Below the pieces are notes generated by a model. The model saw only the letters and a list, made by a program, of their open reading frames with translations, did not search any database and was not told where the DNA came from. From Nostoc sp. CENA543 (GTDB taxonomy: Bacteria; Cyanobacteriota; Cyanobacteriia; Cyanobacteriales; Nostocaceae): 64,000 nucleotides of DNA. The position numbers and the translations under genes are program-made. The stretch is from NCBI RefSeq assembly GCF_002896875.1, contig NZ_CP023278.1:4286501-4350500 (forward strand), written 5' to 3'. Below, in pieces: positions 10,947 through 20,395 of this stretch. Positions within the stretch are counted from its first letter, which is position 1. Each line of letters opens with the position of its first letter.

Positions 10947-11984
10947 ATGCCTCAAATTCAACTTCTCACTCCCGAACAAGAAGCTTTTATCCCTGAATAT
11001 CAGGAAAAATGGAGACCCATTTATCTATCGACTCAACCTATTGACCAAATTAGAGCTGAAGCATCTGTTAAAGCCGTCTATACGGTTATGGGTCAAAGAG
11101 AACCAAAGGTAATGTTCTCTACTAGTCCATATGCTGCACTACAACAACTTCGGGAAATCGCACAAAGCAATACAAATCACTCCTCACAACCTAGTCAAAC
11201 AGACCCTTTTTTATTTATTAAAGCTGTTTGGGAAACCTTCAAGTTGATTAATCAAAAACGTCAAGCAGCCTCCCAGCCAATACAGAAATTACATGAGCAG
11301 CTTTCTAGCGCAGCACATCAACATTTAATACAAGAAATAGAGCGTCAAATCCCTAATGATTTAACAACGCAAGATATTGTCGAAAATTCTTTTGTTAATT
11401 CATCACCACTAATTGATTCCCTTGGTAAACGGCTAGACAGTCAAGGAAATTCAGATGTTTCCGCAGCTATGCGAGAGAAACAACCAGAAGAATGGCAAGA
11501 GTCATTTCAAATGACTGCTAATAATGTTGATGCTCAATTATCTTGGCTACCAGCAAAAAAAATGCTCTTTCGCGGATGGTTGAAGCAGATGTTACAAGGT
11601 ACGTTAACCGCTAAAGTACACGGCGTTGATCATCCCCAATTTCAAGGTGCTATCTTTAACACCTTAGCACCATCAGAACAAAAAATCATGTTTGAGCATT
11701 CACCAATAATTGTTACAGACTTAATAATTAACTGTATTTGGTTAGATTTTGCTTTTTCTGTGTTGAATTATCCTCATGATGTGAGGAAATGGACAGCATT
11801 GCAAAATCTGGTGCAAAATTGCGGTTGGATTTTGATAGTAAATGACACTTGTATTGTTTGCGATCGCCCCATGCAAATTCTACTAGATGAAAATCATCAA
11901 TTGCACGCCGAAAATCAACCTGCGGTGAAATTTCGAGATGGTTTTAGCATTTATGCACAACACGGCACAATACAAACACATTAA
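10947..11984 (+). CDS. DUF6745-like protein of unknown function
   Basis: 345 residues. The N-terminal region WRPIYLSTQPIDQIRAEASV and the later FSTSP segment resemble the DUF6745 family, often seen with repeat or amidoligase-type accessory genes. The ATG at 10947 is preferred to the in-frame TTG at 10929 because GCAGGG lies just upstream of it. The C-terminal domain contains VCDRP and a predicted beta-rich end. It ends four bases before the convergent amidoligase gene. No catalytic motif is seen. Confidence 0.7.
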   Translation: MPQIQLLTPEQEAFIPEYQEKWRPIYLSTQPIDQIRAEASVKAVYTVMGQREPKVMFSTSPYAALQQLREIAQSNTNHSSQPSQTDPFLFIKAVWETFKLINQKRQAASQPIQKLHEQLSSAAHQHLIQEIERQIPNDLTTQDIVENSFVNSSPLIDSLGKRLDSQGNSDVSAAMREKQPEEWQESFQMTANNVDAQLSWLPAKKMLFRGWLKQMLQGTLTAKVHGVDHPQFQGAIFNTLAPSEQKIMFEHSPIIVTDLIINCIWLDFAFSVLNYPHDVRKWTALQNLVQNCGWILIVNDTCIVCDRPMQILLDENHQLHAENQPAVKFRDGFSIYAQHGTIQTH

Positions 11985-11988
11985 TTGT

Positions 11989-13107
11989 TTACCCTCTACC
12001 AACGCTAGCAGCATGAGATAACCAAATTTGACGGAAATCTGCTGGCAGAGGTATTTCTGTGAGAAACTTCTGCACAGATTCTAGTTCCCATGCTAGGGGT
12101 GAACTAGGTAATATTTTGGGTGCGACTATGGCATAACGTAAGATAGCTTCTATTAATGCTGCTGCCTCAATTACAGGTTGTGAATCTATCCATGCAGGAA
12201 AAATCCGTACTTCAAAAGTATGTTTTTCTGTAATCTGATGAATGAAATTTTTCAGGTTAAAATCGCAGTATTTGGTTAACTGTAATTTCAGCAAATATTC
12301 TCTAGCCTCAGACCAAGATAATTCACAAAAATCAGGCTCATTAACTAACATCAATAAATCTTCATCCCATTTTCCCAAACGTCTACATTTGGGGTTAGTA
12401 CCAACAAGACGTTTAATGTTTTCCCCATGAGTCCATAAAAGATTAACTAAGTTAGCAAAAACCCTGGTAGAACATAAAGGCGTAGCATCAAAGTGGAGAT
12501 GAGTTGCACCCTCAAGCGGAATGGTAAACCCTAGAGAACGTGCTGATGCTAAAAGACTTTCTAGACGTTGGTAATGGTTAGTATCAATAGGTGGGGTAAT
12601 GAGTTCACAAGGACGTTCTCTTTCTCCTGGTAAGGGTGCTGCGATCGCGATCGGATTACCGATATAATCAGCAACACGTATCATTCCCCCTTCTCCTATT
12701 TCTAAATTGGTAGCAAATAAACTTGCAATTGGCTGGAGAACTTCATCGAGGGAAGCAGCCGCATCAGCATTACACATAATTAAATGTAGTAATCTCATAT
12801 CATCGCTGACAATGCGATACCATCCCGCCTGGGGTGCTTGAGTTCTATCTAAGTCGTCTTGTAGGGTTAAATCATCTACACATCGTGCTATCAAATTTCC
12901 TTGCTGATCAATTACTTCAAACCCCAAAGTGAGATTATGAAATAAAGGAGTTCCTGGTACATGACTCGGTTCTGACTGGGGATGAAAGATGCGGCGTACT
13001 GAACCTTGATGTTGTTGGGATATTATTTTTGCTAAATCCTGTCGGCTAAATCCCTTCGGTGCAATTAACTCAATTTCAAAGCCAATTTTCCAATTTAATT
13101 CAGACAT
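11989..13107 (-). CDS. putative amidoligase (COOH-NH2 ligase fold)
   Basis: The N-terminus WKIGFEIELIAP matches the GxExE strand of the Amidoligase_2 family, which is related to glutamine synthetase and gamma-glutamylcysteine ligase and forms amide bonds on peptides or peptidoglycan precursors. Later segments THLHFDATP and FEVRIFP supply the His and Arg/Glu positions expected for ATP-Mg binding. 372 residues is a normal length. It is convergent with the DUF6745-like gene. The substrate is unknown; gene-context work on the family suggests peptide tagging or cell-wall modification. Confidence 0.8.
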   Translation of the reverse strand: MSELNWKIGFEIELIAPKGFSRQDLAKIISQQHQGSVRRIFHPQSEPSHVPGTPLFHNLTLGFEVIDQQGNLIARCVDDLTLQDDLDRTQAPQAGWYRIVSDDMRLLHLIMCNADAAASLDEVLQPIASLFATNLEIGEGGMIRVADYIGNPIAIAAPLPGERERPCELITPPIDTNHYQRLESLLASARSLGFTIPLEGATHLHFDATPLCSTRVFANLVNLLWTHGENIKRLVGTNPKCRRLGKWDEDLLMLVNEPDFCELSWSEAREYLLKLQLTKYCDFNLKNFIHQITEKHTFEVRIFPAWIDSQPVIEAAALIEAILRYAIVAPKILPSSPLAWELESVQKFLTEIPLPADFRQIWLSHAASVGRG

Positions 13108-13173
13108 AATTTTCCATAAAATCAGGGTGCATTCAGCACCCCATAGTGATTTAAAAATATCAAGTAGAATAAT

Positions 13174-13731
13174 TTATCTATTGCGAGAACGCGCGTATTT
13201 TAAAGCTTCGTCAATTACTTCGTCATTGCCTAAAATTAAATTGCGTTCAATGCGAACTTTCGCATCTATCGCTGATTTTTCACCCCAAAATCTCGCCAGT
13301 GCCTCTGCATCATTATAGTTATATGTGGAATCTTGGTAAAATTTGTAGGGGCTAGAATCACCAGGACGGGGTGGTTTGACGGCTCGTAGTGCTTGCACCC
13401 TAGCATCTACAATAAACTGTTCTAGAATTGCAATGTTTTCTCCTCCCCAAATAATTTTTCTGCCCATTCTAGCTTTTGCATTGTCTACAGTCACACCCCA
13501 GAAACTGGCTAAAACACGCGCGTCCCAGTAGTCGTATTTGCTAGTTAAAAATGCTCGTAGTTCGTTATCTTTATAGTTTTTAGTTGCTGATTTTGTAGTA
13601 TGTTTTAGGATTTGATGGTGGGAATTTACAGTTATCTCTTGAGCCATAACTGTATTAATAGCCGTACTAAAAGAGCCTACAAATACGCCTAATAATAATA
13701 AGAAAATCCGTAGGTTATATTTCATCGTCAT
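13174..13731 (-). CDS. secreted protein with an internal duplication
   Basis: A signal peptide with a long hydrophobic core (IFLLLLGVFVGSF) ending near VMAQ precedes a mature domain of about 155 residues. Two copies of a roughly 40-residue module can be aligned: DARVLASFWGVTVDNAKARM... and DAEALARFWGEKSAIDAKVRI.... Both have the pattern D-A-x-x-L-A-x-FWG followed by K-x-R-x-x-R-x-x-I-x-G. It is probably periplasmic or secreted. The function is unknown; similar small secreted proteins are found in many filamentous cyanobacteria. Confidence 0.8.
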   Translation of the reverse strand: MTMKYNLRIFLLLLGVFVGSFSTAINTVMAQEITVNSHHQILKHTTKSATKNYKDNELRAFLTSKYDYWDARVLASFWGVTVDNAKARMGRKIIWGGENIAILEQFIVDARVQALRAVKPPRPGDSSPYKFYQDSTYNYNDAEALARFWGEKSAIDAKVRIERNLILGNDEVIDEALKYARSRNR

Positions 13732-14099
13732 TACCTATCAACGTAAGTATTAATCATTGTCAAATGGTAAAAATTCTATCTGAACAAGCTGTCAGTAGTT
13801 TTGTGATTTTGTATCTTACCTTTTGATGTTATTAATTTTATACTTCGTGAAATTGAACTATTCCTGAAAATCACGGTAAGTTTTCAGAGGATTAATATCT
13901 GTTAATAATTGGTTAGCAAAAGCGTATTTAGAAGTGAGATGACGCTAATGCCATTATGCGAATAAGCGAAAGTATGAGGCAAAATTATGAAATTATCGTT
14001 CTTTAGACTTGTTTCATGTTTAAAACTACAGACAGATAATAATTATTTGTTGAATAAATAACATAAACAATATCAGAAGTATTCTCAGGAGAATTAAAC
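13732..14099. other. intergenic region with hli upstream sequence
   Basis: A 368-base AT-rich spacer between divergent genes. A small inverted repeat (TTATTTGTTGAATAA) lies near 14043, and a strong ribosome-binding site AGGAG at 14087-14091 precedes the hli ATG. No RNA gene or other structure was recognised. Confidence 0.5.
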
Positions 14100-14291
14100 A
14101 TGGAATCTTATCCTACTGATGCCACTGAAACTGCACATAATGGCAAGGATCGGAATGCTGGCGACTTAGGTATTACTCCGCAAGCCGAACTTTGGAATGG
14201 TCGCTTGGCGATGATTGGTTTTTTGGCTTATTTAATTTGGGATCTCAATGGTTATAGTGTATTGCGTGATGTGCTAAAACTTATAGGCTAA
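14100..14291 (+). CDS. high-light-inducible protein (Hlip, one-helix chlorophyll-binding)
   Basis: The 63-residue protein has the chlorophyll a/b-binding motif ELWNGRLAMIGFLAYLIWD at about 31-49 on its single membrane helix, preceded by a polar stromal N-terminus. Hlips bind chlorophyll and carotenoid, dissipate energy and protect photosystem II assembly in thylakoids; they are induced by high light and other stress. The AGGAG ribosome site confirms the start. Confidence 0.95.
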   Translation: MESYPTDATETAHNGKDRNAGDLGITPQAELWNGRLAMIGFLAYLIWDLNGYSVLRDVLKLIG

Positions 14292-14423
14292 AGGCTTTCA
14301 AAGCCAAATTTTTGTCACAAACTATAGAGTTGCAAAACAATTCTACCGCAGGCGATCGCTTACAGAAAAACCAATGAGCGATCGCTTTGTCAATACTTCA
14401 CTTCAGACCGCAAAAGCAATATT

Positions 14424-15068
14424 TTAAGTATTGTTTTCTAAAGATGGGCGTATGCACAGATAAGTTAGGGGGCCAAATAAAGGAATTAAAGTGACAATCC
14501 AAAAGACAGATATGTTGTTCCAATGGCGACAAGACATATCATCTTTAAGAATTGTGGGAAATAGAATAGCGAACAGGCAAAATGCTAAACTCATGCCATG
14601 AATAAAGCGATCGCTCTGAAATTCTTGGATAAAATCTTCCCAATTACCTAAACTAATAGCATAAGCTAACAGGCTAATCGTACTCAAAATCAAAATTGCA
14701 CCGTACCAACGAGAATCTAGCAACTGCAAAAAAGCATCTTTTTTTCCTGAGAATTCTCTATTCGGTTTTCGTAAAGCTAAATATGGCAATAATCCCAAAA
14801 CACCAGAAGCCACAGATGCAATAGCAAAAGGCCAAAACGGAATCCACTGCATCCTACCATCAATAAACAAAATACCACTGTAAATTAATAGCCAAATACC
14901 AATGAGCGAGAATAAACAGAGAATCACAGGATTAATATCAGCCCACTGAAGAGTAAGTATATTTTTTAATAGTGACAGTGTTTCTTCTAGATGCAAAGGT
15001 GGAGCTAGAAGCAATATATAGCTAATAAATCCCACCCACAATAACCATAATCCTAATTTTCCAACCAT
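14424..15068 (-). CDS. conserved membrane protein, tandem paralogue 1
   Basis: 214 residues with about six hydrophobic helices. It aligns along its whole length with the gene at 15166-15849: shared segments include APP..(E/D)T..L.KN, the LFSLIGIW/LFNLMGIW pair, LLPYLALR(K/Q)PN, GKK, RFIH.MSL.FCL and PLFGPL.YLC(L/I)RP. The two genes are about 100 bases apart in the same direction, so they arose by tandem duplication. Function is unknown; homologues occur in cyanobacteria and chloroplast-containing eukaryotes, suggesting a thylakoid or envelope role (inference). Confidence 0.8.
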   Translation of the reverse strand: MVGKLGLWLLWVGFISYILLLAPPLHLEETLSLLKNILTLQWADINPVILCLFSLIGIWLLIYSGILFIDGRMQWIPFWPFAIASVASGVLGLLPYLALRKPNREFSGKKDAFLQLLDSRWYGAILILSTISLLAYAISLGNWEDFIQEFQSDRFIHGMSLAFCLFAILFPTILKDDMSCRHWNNISVFWIVTLIPLFGPLTYLCIRPSLENNT

Positions 15069-15165
15069 AATCTTTGCTAAATATCAATGAGCAAGAGTTG
15101 TATTCTCTCTTGTTCATTGATATTGCTTAACCCATCCGGGAGAAGATTTTAATCGCTTAGATTGT

Positions 15166-15849
15166 TTAACTTGTGACTGATTGTTGCTGAGTGGATATCA
15201 AATTTGAAGTTGTCTGTGTTAGTGGTGGACGTAAACATAAATACAACAACGGGCCAAAGAGGGGAATGACAGCGAATAACCAGAAAAACTGCTGCTGATT
15301 TTGCCAGTTACGCCGCGTCATATCATCTCTCAGCAATACTGGAAATAATAGACAGAGTAGGCAAAAATCTAAACTCATGACATGGATGAAGCGACTAGTT
15401 TGCCACTGTTGTAGGAAGTTACTCCAATCTCCTGCTATTAAACCATAAGCTACTAAAACGGTTGCTGTTAAGGTGAGGAAAATACCAGTAAAACGCGAGT
15501 CTAGTTGTTTTACTAAGCTTTCCTTTTTACCACCAAAGTGAGGATTTGGTTGGCGTAACGCTAAATAAGGTAAAAGCGCGAATGCACCCACAGCAAAAGA
15601 AGCAGCCGCAAACGGCCAGGCGGCGATTTTTTGCCCTCTCCCGTCCACAAATAAAACTGCACTATAAATCATCGGCCAAATGCCCATGAGGTTAAATAAC
15701 GCTATGACTAGGGGATTTATACCTTGCCACTGACCAGTAGACAAGTTTTTGATTAACTCAAAAGTATCGGGACTATCAGGTGGTGCGAAGACGAAAGCAT
15801 AAACTATGAACCCTAACCACAGCACCCCAAAGGCAATTTTTTTGACCAT
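15166..15849 (-). CDS. conserved membrane protein, tandem paralogue 2
   Basis: 227 residues, a paralogue of the preceding gene. Predicted helices lie at about 6-23, 47-69, 78-96, 120-138, 155-172 and 190-206. Conserved loops include DGRGQKIAAWPFAAAS and RQPNPHFGGKK. The Gln/Thr/Ser-rich C-terminal tail is absent from the sister copy. It lies 12 bases downstream of hrcA in the same direction and could share its transcript. Function unknown. Confidence 0.8.
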   Translation of the reverse strand: MVKKIAFGVLWLGFIVYAFVFAPPDSPDTFELIKNLSTGQWQGINPLVIALFNLMGIWPMIYSAVLFVDGRGQKIAAWPFAAASFAVGAFALLPYLALRQPNPHFGGKKESLVKQLDSRFTGIFLTLTATVLVAYGLIAGDWSNFLQQWQTSRFIHVMSLDFCLLCLLFPVLLRDDMTRRNWQNQQQFFWLFAVIPLFGPLLYLCLRPPLTQTTSNLISTQQQSVTS

Positions 15850-15861
15850 GATTTCATCTAA

Positions 15862-16959
15862 TTAACTGAAGGCTTCCGAGAGGTAATCAGCCGCCGCCGC
15901 CACAACTGCGATCGCATTTTCATAATCTAAGCGTGTCGGGCCTAAAACTCCCACACTCCCCACAGGAACTGCACCCCGGCGATAGGTGGAAGAAATCAAA
16001 CTACAATTGCGAATCGGTTCTAGGGGGTTTTCAGCACCAATTCGCACTGTTACCTTGGGTTTAGTAGCTTCTTCTACCTCTGGTTCTTCAAAGATTAACG
16101 GCCATAGCTGTTCCTGTTCTTCTTCCAGGAGGTGGAGAATAGTCTGCACTTGTTGGAGTTGGGAAAATTCCGGCTGGCGTAACACTTCCGCCACACCCCG
16201 CACCATAATGTGGGTAGCGGTTGGTGCAACTGTACGTCGCGCCAATTCCGCCACGGAATCCTTTAAAAATTCACCGTACAGTTGAAATTCCCGATCTAAC
16301 TGACTCCAGTCTAAATTACTAATTTCCAGTAGACTTTGCCCCCGCAAATGACTGTTGAGGAAGTTAGAAACAATCTGCAATTCCCTGTCTATAACTTCTG
16401 CTTCGGGTTGTGTTTCTTTTCGGGTTGGGGGTAAATCCATCAGCTTGGAATGGGTTTCATAACCATCCGTTACCAAAATCAGCATGATGCGTCCAGCTTC
16501 AATCTGCATTAATTGCAAATGTCGCACAATAGCTGTATTAGTTTGCGGCATGGTAATCAAGCTAATACACCCACTCAAACTAGCTAAAATCTGCGCTGCA
16601 CCTTGGAGGAGGATTTCCATACTCCAATCTTCCCACTGGAGACGCTGCTGTAAAGCTAGTTCGACATTCTTGGCTAAATTATCTGTGCGTGTAGCGTCTT
16701 GCAAAGAGGGGGTAATAAACTGGTCAACATAGATGCGATAACCTGAGTCAGAAGGAACTCTCCCAGCAGAAGTATGTGGCTGGTAGAGTAACCCAGATTT
16801 TTCTAGCATACCCATGACATTGCGAATGGTGGCCGAACTCACGCCCAGGTCATACTCCTCGACCAAAGCTTTTGACCCCACCGGTTCTGCGGTAGCTATG
16901 TAATGACGCACCGTTGCCCAAAGTATATGCTGTTGTCGATTTGTCAACTGGACTTGCAT
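15862..16959 (-). CDS. hrcA: heat-inducible transcription repressor HrcA
   Basis: HrcA binds the CIRCE operator upstream of groESL-type heat-shock genes and represses them when GroEL is free. The winged-helix N-terminus has the family signature [20 protein letters not shown], and GVSSATIRN with [14 protein letters not shown] follow. The C-terminal domain ends in an [12 protein letters not shown] segment. An in-frame TTG at 16983 would add eight residues; the ATG at 16959, giving MQVQLTNRQ, is preferred. I saw no CIRCE element in the window, so its targets are elsewhere. Confidence 0.95.
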   Translation of the reverse strand: MQVQLTNRQQHILWATVRHYIATAEPVGSKALVEEYDLGVSSATIRNVMGMLEKSGLLYQPHTSAGRVPSDSGYRIYVDQFITPSLQDATRTDNLAKNVELALQQRLQWEDWSMEILLQGAAQILASLSGCISLITMPQTNTAIVRHLQLMQIEAGRIMLILVTDGYETHSKLMDLPPTRKETQPEAEVIDRELQIVSNFLNSHLRGQSLLEISNLDWSQLDREFQLYGEFLKDSVAELARRTVAPTATHIMVRGVAEVLRQPEFSQLQQVQTILHLLEEEQEQLWPLIFEEPEVEEATKPKVTVRIGAENPLEPIRNCSLISSTYRRGAVPVGSVGVLGPTRLDYENAIAVVAAAADYLSEAFS

Positions 16960-16983
16960 AGGAAGATGTTTGGCAGAAAGCAA

Positions 16984-17304
16984 ATTTTAATCAAGTTTTA
17001 AAAAAGTTTTTGAAATTGAGTGTCAAATATTGAATATTGACTAATTAAATTGACGAAATATTTAGTTCTATTTTAACTGCTCATCAGAAAGAATGTACTT
17101 GCTATTTGGGATAGCATATTTTGAGGCAAAAAACCTTTAATTCTAAATATTATTTGTTTTTTAAGTATTATTCTATAGATTGATCAAGTAAATTGTATTT
17201 TGGGATACGTATTTTTTGGGGTGTTGGGAATAGGGCATTGGGCATGGATGAAAATTCATTTGTTTCCCTTACACCCCTATACCTTTATACCCCTAAACCC
17301 TTAA
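16984..17304. other. intergenic region, no gene recognised
   Basis: About 320 bases of AT-rich sequence between hrcA and the rhodanese gene. It ends in low-complexity spacer text (GGGCATTGGGCATGG and runs of ACCCCTATACC) of the kind dispersed in Nostoc spacers. No promoter is convincing by eye. Confidence 0.5.
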
Positions 17305-17697
17305 TTAATACTGAGGAATAGAACTATCAACTACAAGAGAATAAGCATCAATCCCACCAGCAATATTTTTAACGTTTGTAAAGCCTTGAGCCATTAACCA
17401 CTGACACATTTGAGCAGAACGCATACCGTGATGACACAGCACTAAAGTTTCTGCATCAGGATCAAACTTGGTAGGAATTTGCTCTGACCACTGAGTAAAT
17501 TCACTGAGTGGTAAGTTCACAAAACCGCTAATTTTTGCTAAAGCTACTTCTTGGGGTTCACGTACATCAATTAACTGAATACTTGCATCATTAGCAGCCA
17601 GACGTTGCGCGAGTTCTTCTACACTAATTTGAGTAATGGGTTGACCAGAAATATTCCCTGTCATGTCGTTTTTTTTTAACAATCCGATATTATTCAT
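17305..17697 (-). CDS. single-domain rhodanese-like protein
   Basis: A 130-residue protein with one rhodanese domain. The N-terminal motif is LIDVREPQEV, and the active-site loop CHHGMRS carries the catalytic Cys. The last conserved helix has NIAGGIDAYS. Likely a cytosolic sulfur-transfer or sulfide-handling enzyme. The ATG at 17697 is used; an internal ATG at 17664 (MTGNISGQ) is an equally possible start because no clear ribosome site separates them. Confidence 0.92.
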   Translation of the reverse strand: MNNIGLLKKNDMTGNISGQPITQISVEELAQRLAANDASIQLIDVREPQEVALAKISGFVNLPLSEFTQWSEQIPTKFDPDAETLVLCHHGMRSAQMCQWLMAQGFTNVKNIAGGIDAYSLVVDSSIPQY

Positions 17698-17735
17698 GTT
17701 GACAGAAATTGGGGAATTAGGGACTGGGGACGGAT

Positions 17736-17770
17736 CAATTCAAAATTCAAAATTCAAAATTCAAAATTAA
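17736..17770. repeat. STRR heptanucleotide repeat (AATTCAA type)
   Basis: About four tandem copies of the heptamer AATTCAA in the spacer between rhodanese and DUF3352 genes. The same heptamer recurs at 32133-32170. Confidence 0.85.
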
Positions 17771-17883
17771 AGAAGAATTGGGGACTGGAAGGTAGACAAG
17801 GTGGACAAGGTAGATTTTATCCCTAAGCCCTATACCCTATGCCCAATTTCTGTAAACTTTCGTGCTAGATAATTAGGTATATT

Positions 17884-19539
17884 GTGAATACACAACGCTC
17901 ATTCTCTGGTTTTATCGTAGCTGGTGCGATCGCATTGGTGATTGCGGCGATCGCAGCTGGTTATTGGTTCTTTACTAAAAGTCCAGTCAGTCTCATTACT
18001 GCTACCTCCCAATCTGGTGCAGCTATATTTGTGTCTAAACTCGCACCTGTGACAGTGTCTTTACTGGTCAATCCTGACCGTTTGCAGTCTCTGGAAAGTT
18101 CAGGGGAATTATCTAAGCTCAAAACTAGTTTATTGGCTAATAGTGGTCTAGATTATCGCCAAGATATTCAACCTTGGCTGGGAAATGAAATTACTCTGGC
18201 TGTAACTACTCAAGATATTGACCGTGATTCTGCAAATGGTCAACAACCAGGGTACTTGATGGCTCTAGCGACGGAGAAGCCAGAAAAAAGTAGTGAGTTT
18301 TTAGAGTTATTATTTTCCAAGCGCGTCTTATCGGGGGCTACCCTCGCCACTGAGGAATATAACGGTACTAAGCTGCTTTATGATGACGCACAACCCAAGC
18401 TAGAACCCTTAGCGGGTGCGGTGGTAGATAACTTTGTCCTATTGGCTAACGATGTGAGAGTGCTACGGGATGGGATTAATAATGTCCAAGCACCTGATTT
18501 GAATTTGACTAGTTCTCCCCAATACCAAAAAGCGATCGCACAGTTACCAAAAGGTGCGGTAGCAGTCACTTTTTTCAATCTCCCCACTTTGGCACGATGG
18601 CAGGGGTTAGAATTACCTGAACCTATTTACGATAGTCAAATTCTGGCTTTGACATTAAACCCCAAAGGACTGTTAGCCGAAACGAGTTTTCTTGCTACCT
18701 CAGAAATTGCACCACCATCGCCCCCATTGTCTCAACCTGTGGGAGCATTGCAATACATCCCCGCCTCCGCAGGTGTGGTAGTTTCCGGTTCTCATTTAAA
18801 TAATTTGGGTGACAGTGATTTAGGTAAACTATGGAAACAAGCGAAAACAGCCATCTCCGGTTCCGAAACAGACGTAATTTCTCGCCTGGAACAACCCTTA
18901 CTAGCCATACAAAAAGCTTGGGGGATGAATTTGCAACAGGATGTATTTAACTGGGTACAAGGAGAATATGCTCTCGGAATCATTCCCCGTAGTGGGAAAA
19001 CTGCTCCTGGCTGGGTTTTTGTGGTGGAAAAACAAGATGGTTTTGCAGATGGGATTGCGCGTTTAGATGCGATCGCCTCTGCTAACGGACTCAATACCAA
19101 TTCTCTGAGTTTGGAACAGCAAAAAGTCGCCGCTTGGATAGAATTAATCGCCAATACCAAGAAGTCTGAGGCTCAAAACCAACCCTCATTTACGGTAGAC
19201 GCTAAGGTTAAAGGTATACATACAACTGTAGGAAATTATGAGGTTTTTACCTCTGATTTAGAAACAATTAATGAAGTTTTAACCAATCAAGATAATTCTC
19301 TGGTCAAGAATCGTAATTTCCAAAATAGTATTGCAGAAATTCCCGCACAAAACCAAGGTTATGTATATCTGAACTGGGATAAAAGCCACAATTTATTAGA
19401 GCGACAGTTGCCTGTTTTGAAGCTCTTAGAAGTCTTAGGTAAGTCATTTTTTCAACAACTGCGATCGCTCACCTTCAGTAGCTACAGTGATGATGCAGGG
19501 ACTCTCAAAGGTGCAGTATTTCTGGAACTCAACTCCTAA
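17884..19539 (+). CDS. DUF3352 family protein, membrane-anchored
   Basis: 551 residues. An N-terminal hydrophobic helix at about 9-29 is followed by a large extracytoplasmic region. Segments such as VSLLVNPDRL, DIQPWLGNEITLAV and YVYLNWDKS are typical of cyanobacterial DUF3352 proteins. The start is GTG at 17884, right before the hydrophobic segment. Function is unknown; the family is widespread in cyanobacteria, which suggests a housekeeping envelope or thylakoid-lumen role. Confidence 0.85.
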   Translation: MNTQRSFSGFIVAGAIALVIAAIAAGYWFFTKSPVSLITATSQSGAAIFVSKLAPVTVSLLVNPDRLQSLESSGELSKLKTSLLANSGLDYRQDIQPWLGNEITLAVTTQDIDRDSANGQQPGYLMALATEKPEKSSEFLELLFSKRVLSGATLATEEYNGTKLLYDDAQPKLEPLAGAVVDNFVLLANDVRVLRDGINNVQAPDLNLTSSPQYQKAIAQLPKGAVAVTFFNLPTLARWQGLELPEPIYDSQILALTLNPKGLLAETSFLATSEIAPPSPPLSQPVGALQYIPASAGVVVSGSHLNNLGDSDLGKLWKQAKTAISGSETDVISRLEQPLLAIQKAWGMNLQQDVFNWVQGEYALGIIPRSGKTAPGWVFVVEKQDGFADGIARLDAIASANGLNTNSLSLEQQKVAAWIELIANTKKSEAQNQPSFTVDAKVKGIHTTVGNYEVFTSDLETINEVLTNQDNSLVKNRNFQNSIAEIPAQNQGYVYLNWDKSHNLLERQLPVLKLLEVLGKSFFQQLRSLTFSSYSDDAGTLKGAVFLELNS

Positions 19540-19737
19540 CCATGATTCAGCAAATAAACACAAACTTATCAGCCGTATCTTCTGAATTATGCGCCTTAAT
19601 TTAACTTGACAATGTTTAGTAAAATTTCAATTGTGGCACATAAGAATGTGTCACATTTTTTTGTTACTTCATGGAAAATTATTAACTAAAATGTGTATAT
19701 ATCTTTATTCTTATAAAAGCATATTTGGCGGGTTAAT

Positions 19738-20229
19738 ATGAGAAATTTTCGTCCAGGACTTTATTCTGGTGGTGCATGGTTTTCAGCTTTATTAGCTGCT
19801 ATAATTGCTACCCCTGTGATTGCCCAAACTGTACCCAATTTCAGGACATTGAAATTAGCACCAGGATTTAGTTCCACACAGGGAAAAACCAACGGTTATA
19901 CTGGTGGAACTTTTTCTCTATCAGCCATCAGTAACCGCGATCGCGATGGCAAGATGTGTATAGGCTTTGCTGACTCTAACCCAGATTTTATCATCGAATT
20001 AGACAAAGATTTTTCCCGCTTACAGGTGTTAGTGAATAGTGGTGGTAAAGATACAACCTTAGTAATTAGAGGCCCTAACAAAACTATTCGTTGCGGTGAT
20101 GATACTGGTAAAAGTAAAGATGCCAGTATTGATGACCAGCAATGGCCGAGTGGAAAATATGAGGTGTGGGTGGGTGCGTTTGAGCCTGGGGTAAAGTTCA
20201 ATTACACTTTGAGCGTGAAGGAAAAATAA
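19738..20229 (+). CDS. secreted protein with PPC-like beta domain
   Basis: 163 residues with a signal peptide (hydrophobic core about 12-27, cleavage after VIAQ). The mature part has the strand pattern and Asp/Gly turns of bacterial pre-peptidase C-terminal (PPC) type domains (TTLVIRGPNKTIRCGDD, then WPSGKYEVWVGAF). Two cysteines (CIGF and RCGD) could form a disulfide. Exported to periplasm or outside; role unknown. A 46-base heptamer repeat follows the stop. Confidence 0.75.
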   Translation: MRNFRPGLYSGGAWFSALLAAIIATPVIAQTVPNFRTLKLAPGFSSTQGKTNGYTGGTFSLSAISNRDRDGKMCIGFADSNPDFIIELDKDFSRLQVLVNSGGKDTTLVIRGPNKTIRCGDDTGKSKDASIDDQQWPSGKYEVWVGAFEPGVKFNYTLSVKEK

Positions 20230-20235
20230 TAATAC

Positions 20236-20282
20236 CAATTCGCAATTCGCAATTCGCAATTCGCAATTCGCAATTCGCAATT
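20236..20282. repeat. STRR heptanucleotide repeat (CAATTCG type)
   Basis: More than six uninterrupted copies of the heptamer CAATTCG, just after the stop of the secreted protein gene. Confidence 0.9.
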
Positions 20283-20395
20283 GAATCCAGTGGTCTTTTT
20301 TTCAGAACGCTAGGTGAACAAACAGTGGCAGGTTAAGCCTTCACTGTCTGTCCTCTTAAATGTAAAGAATTTTGAGTGAATTTCATGAGACAGTT

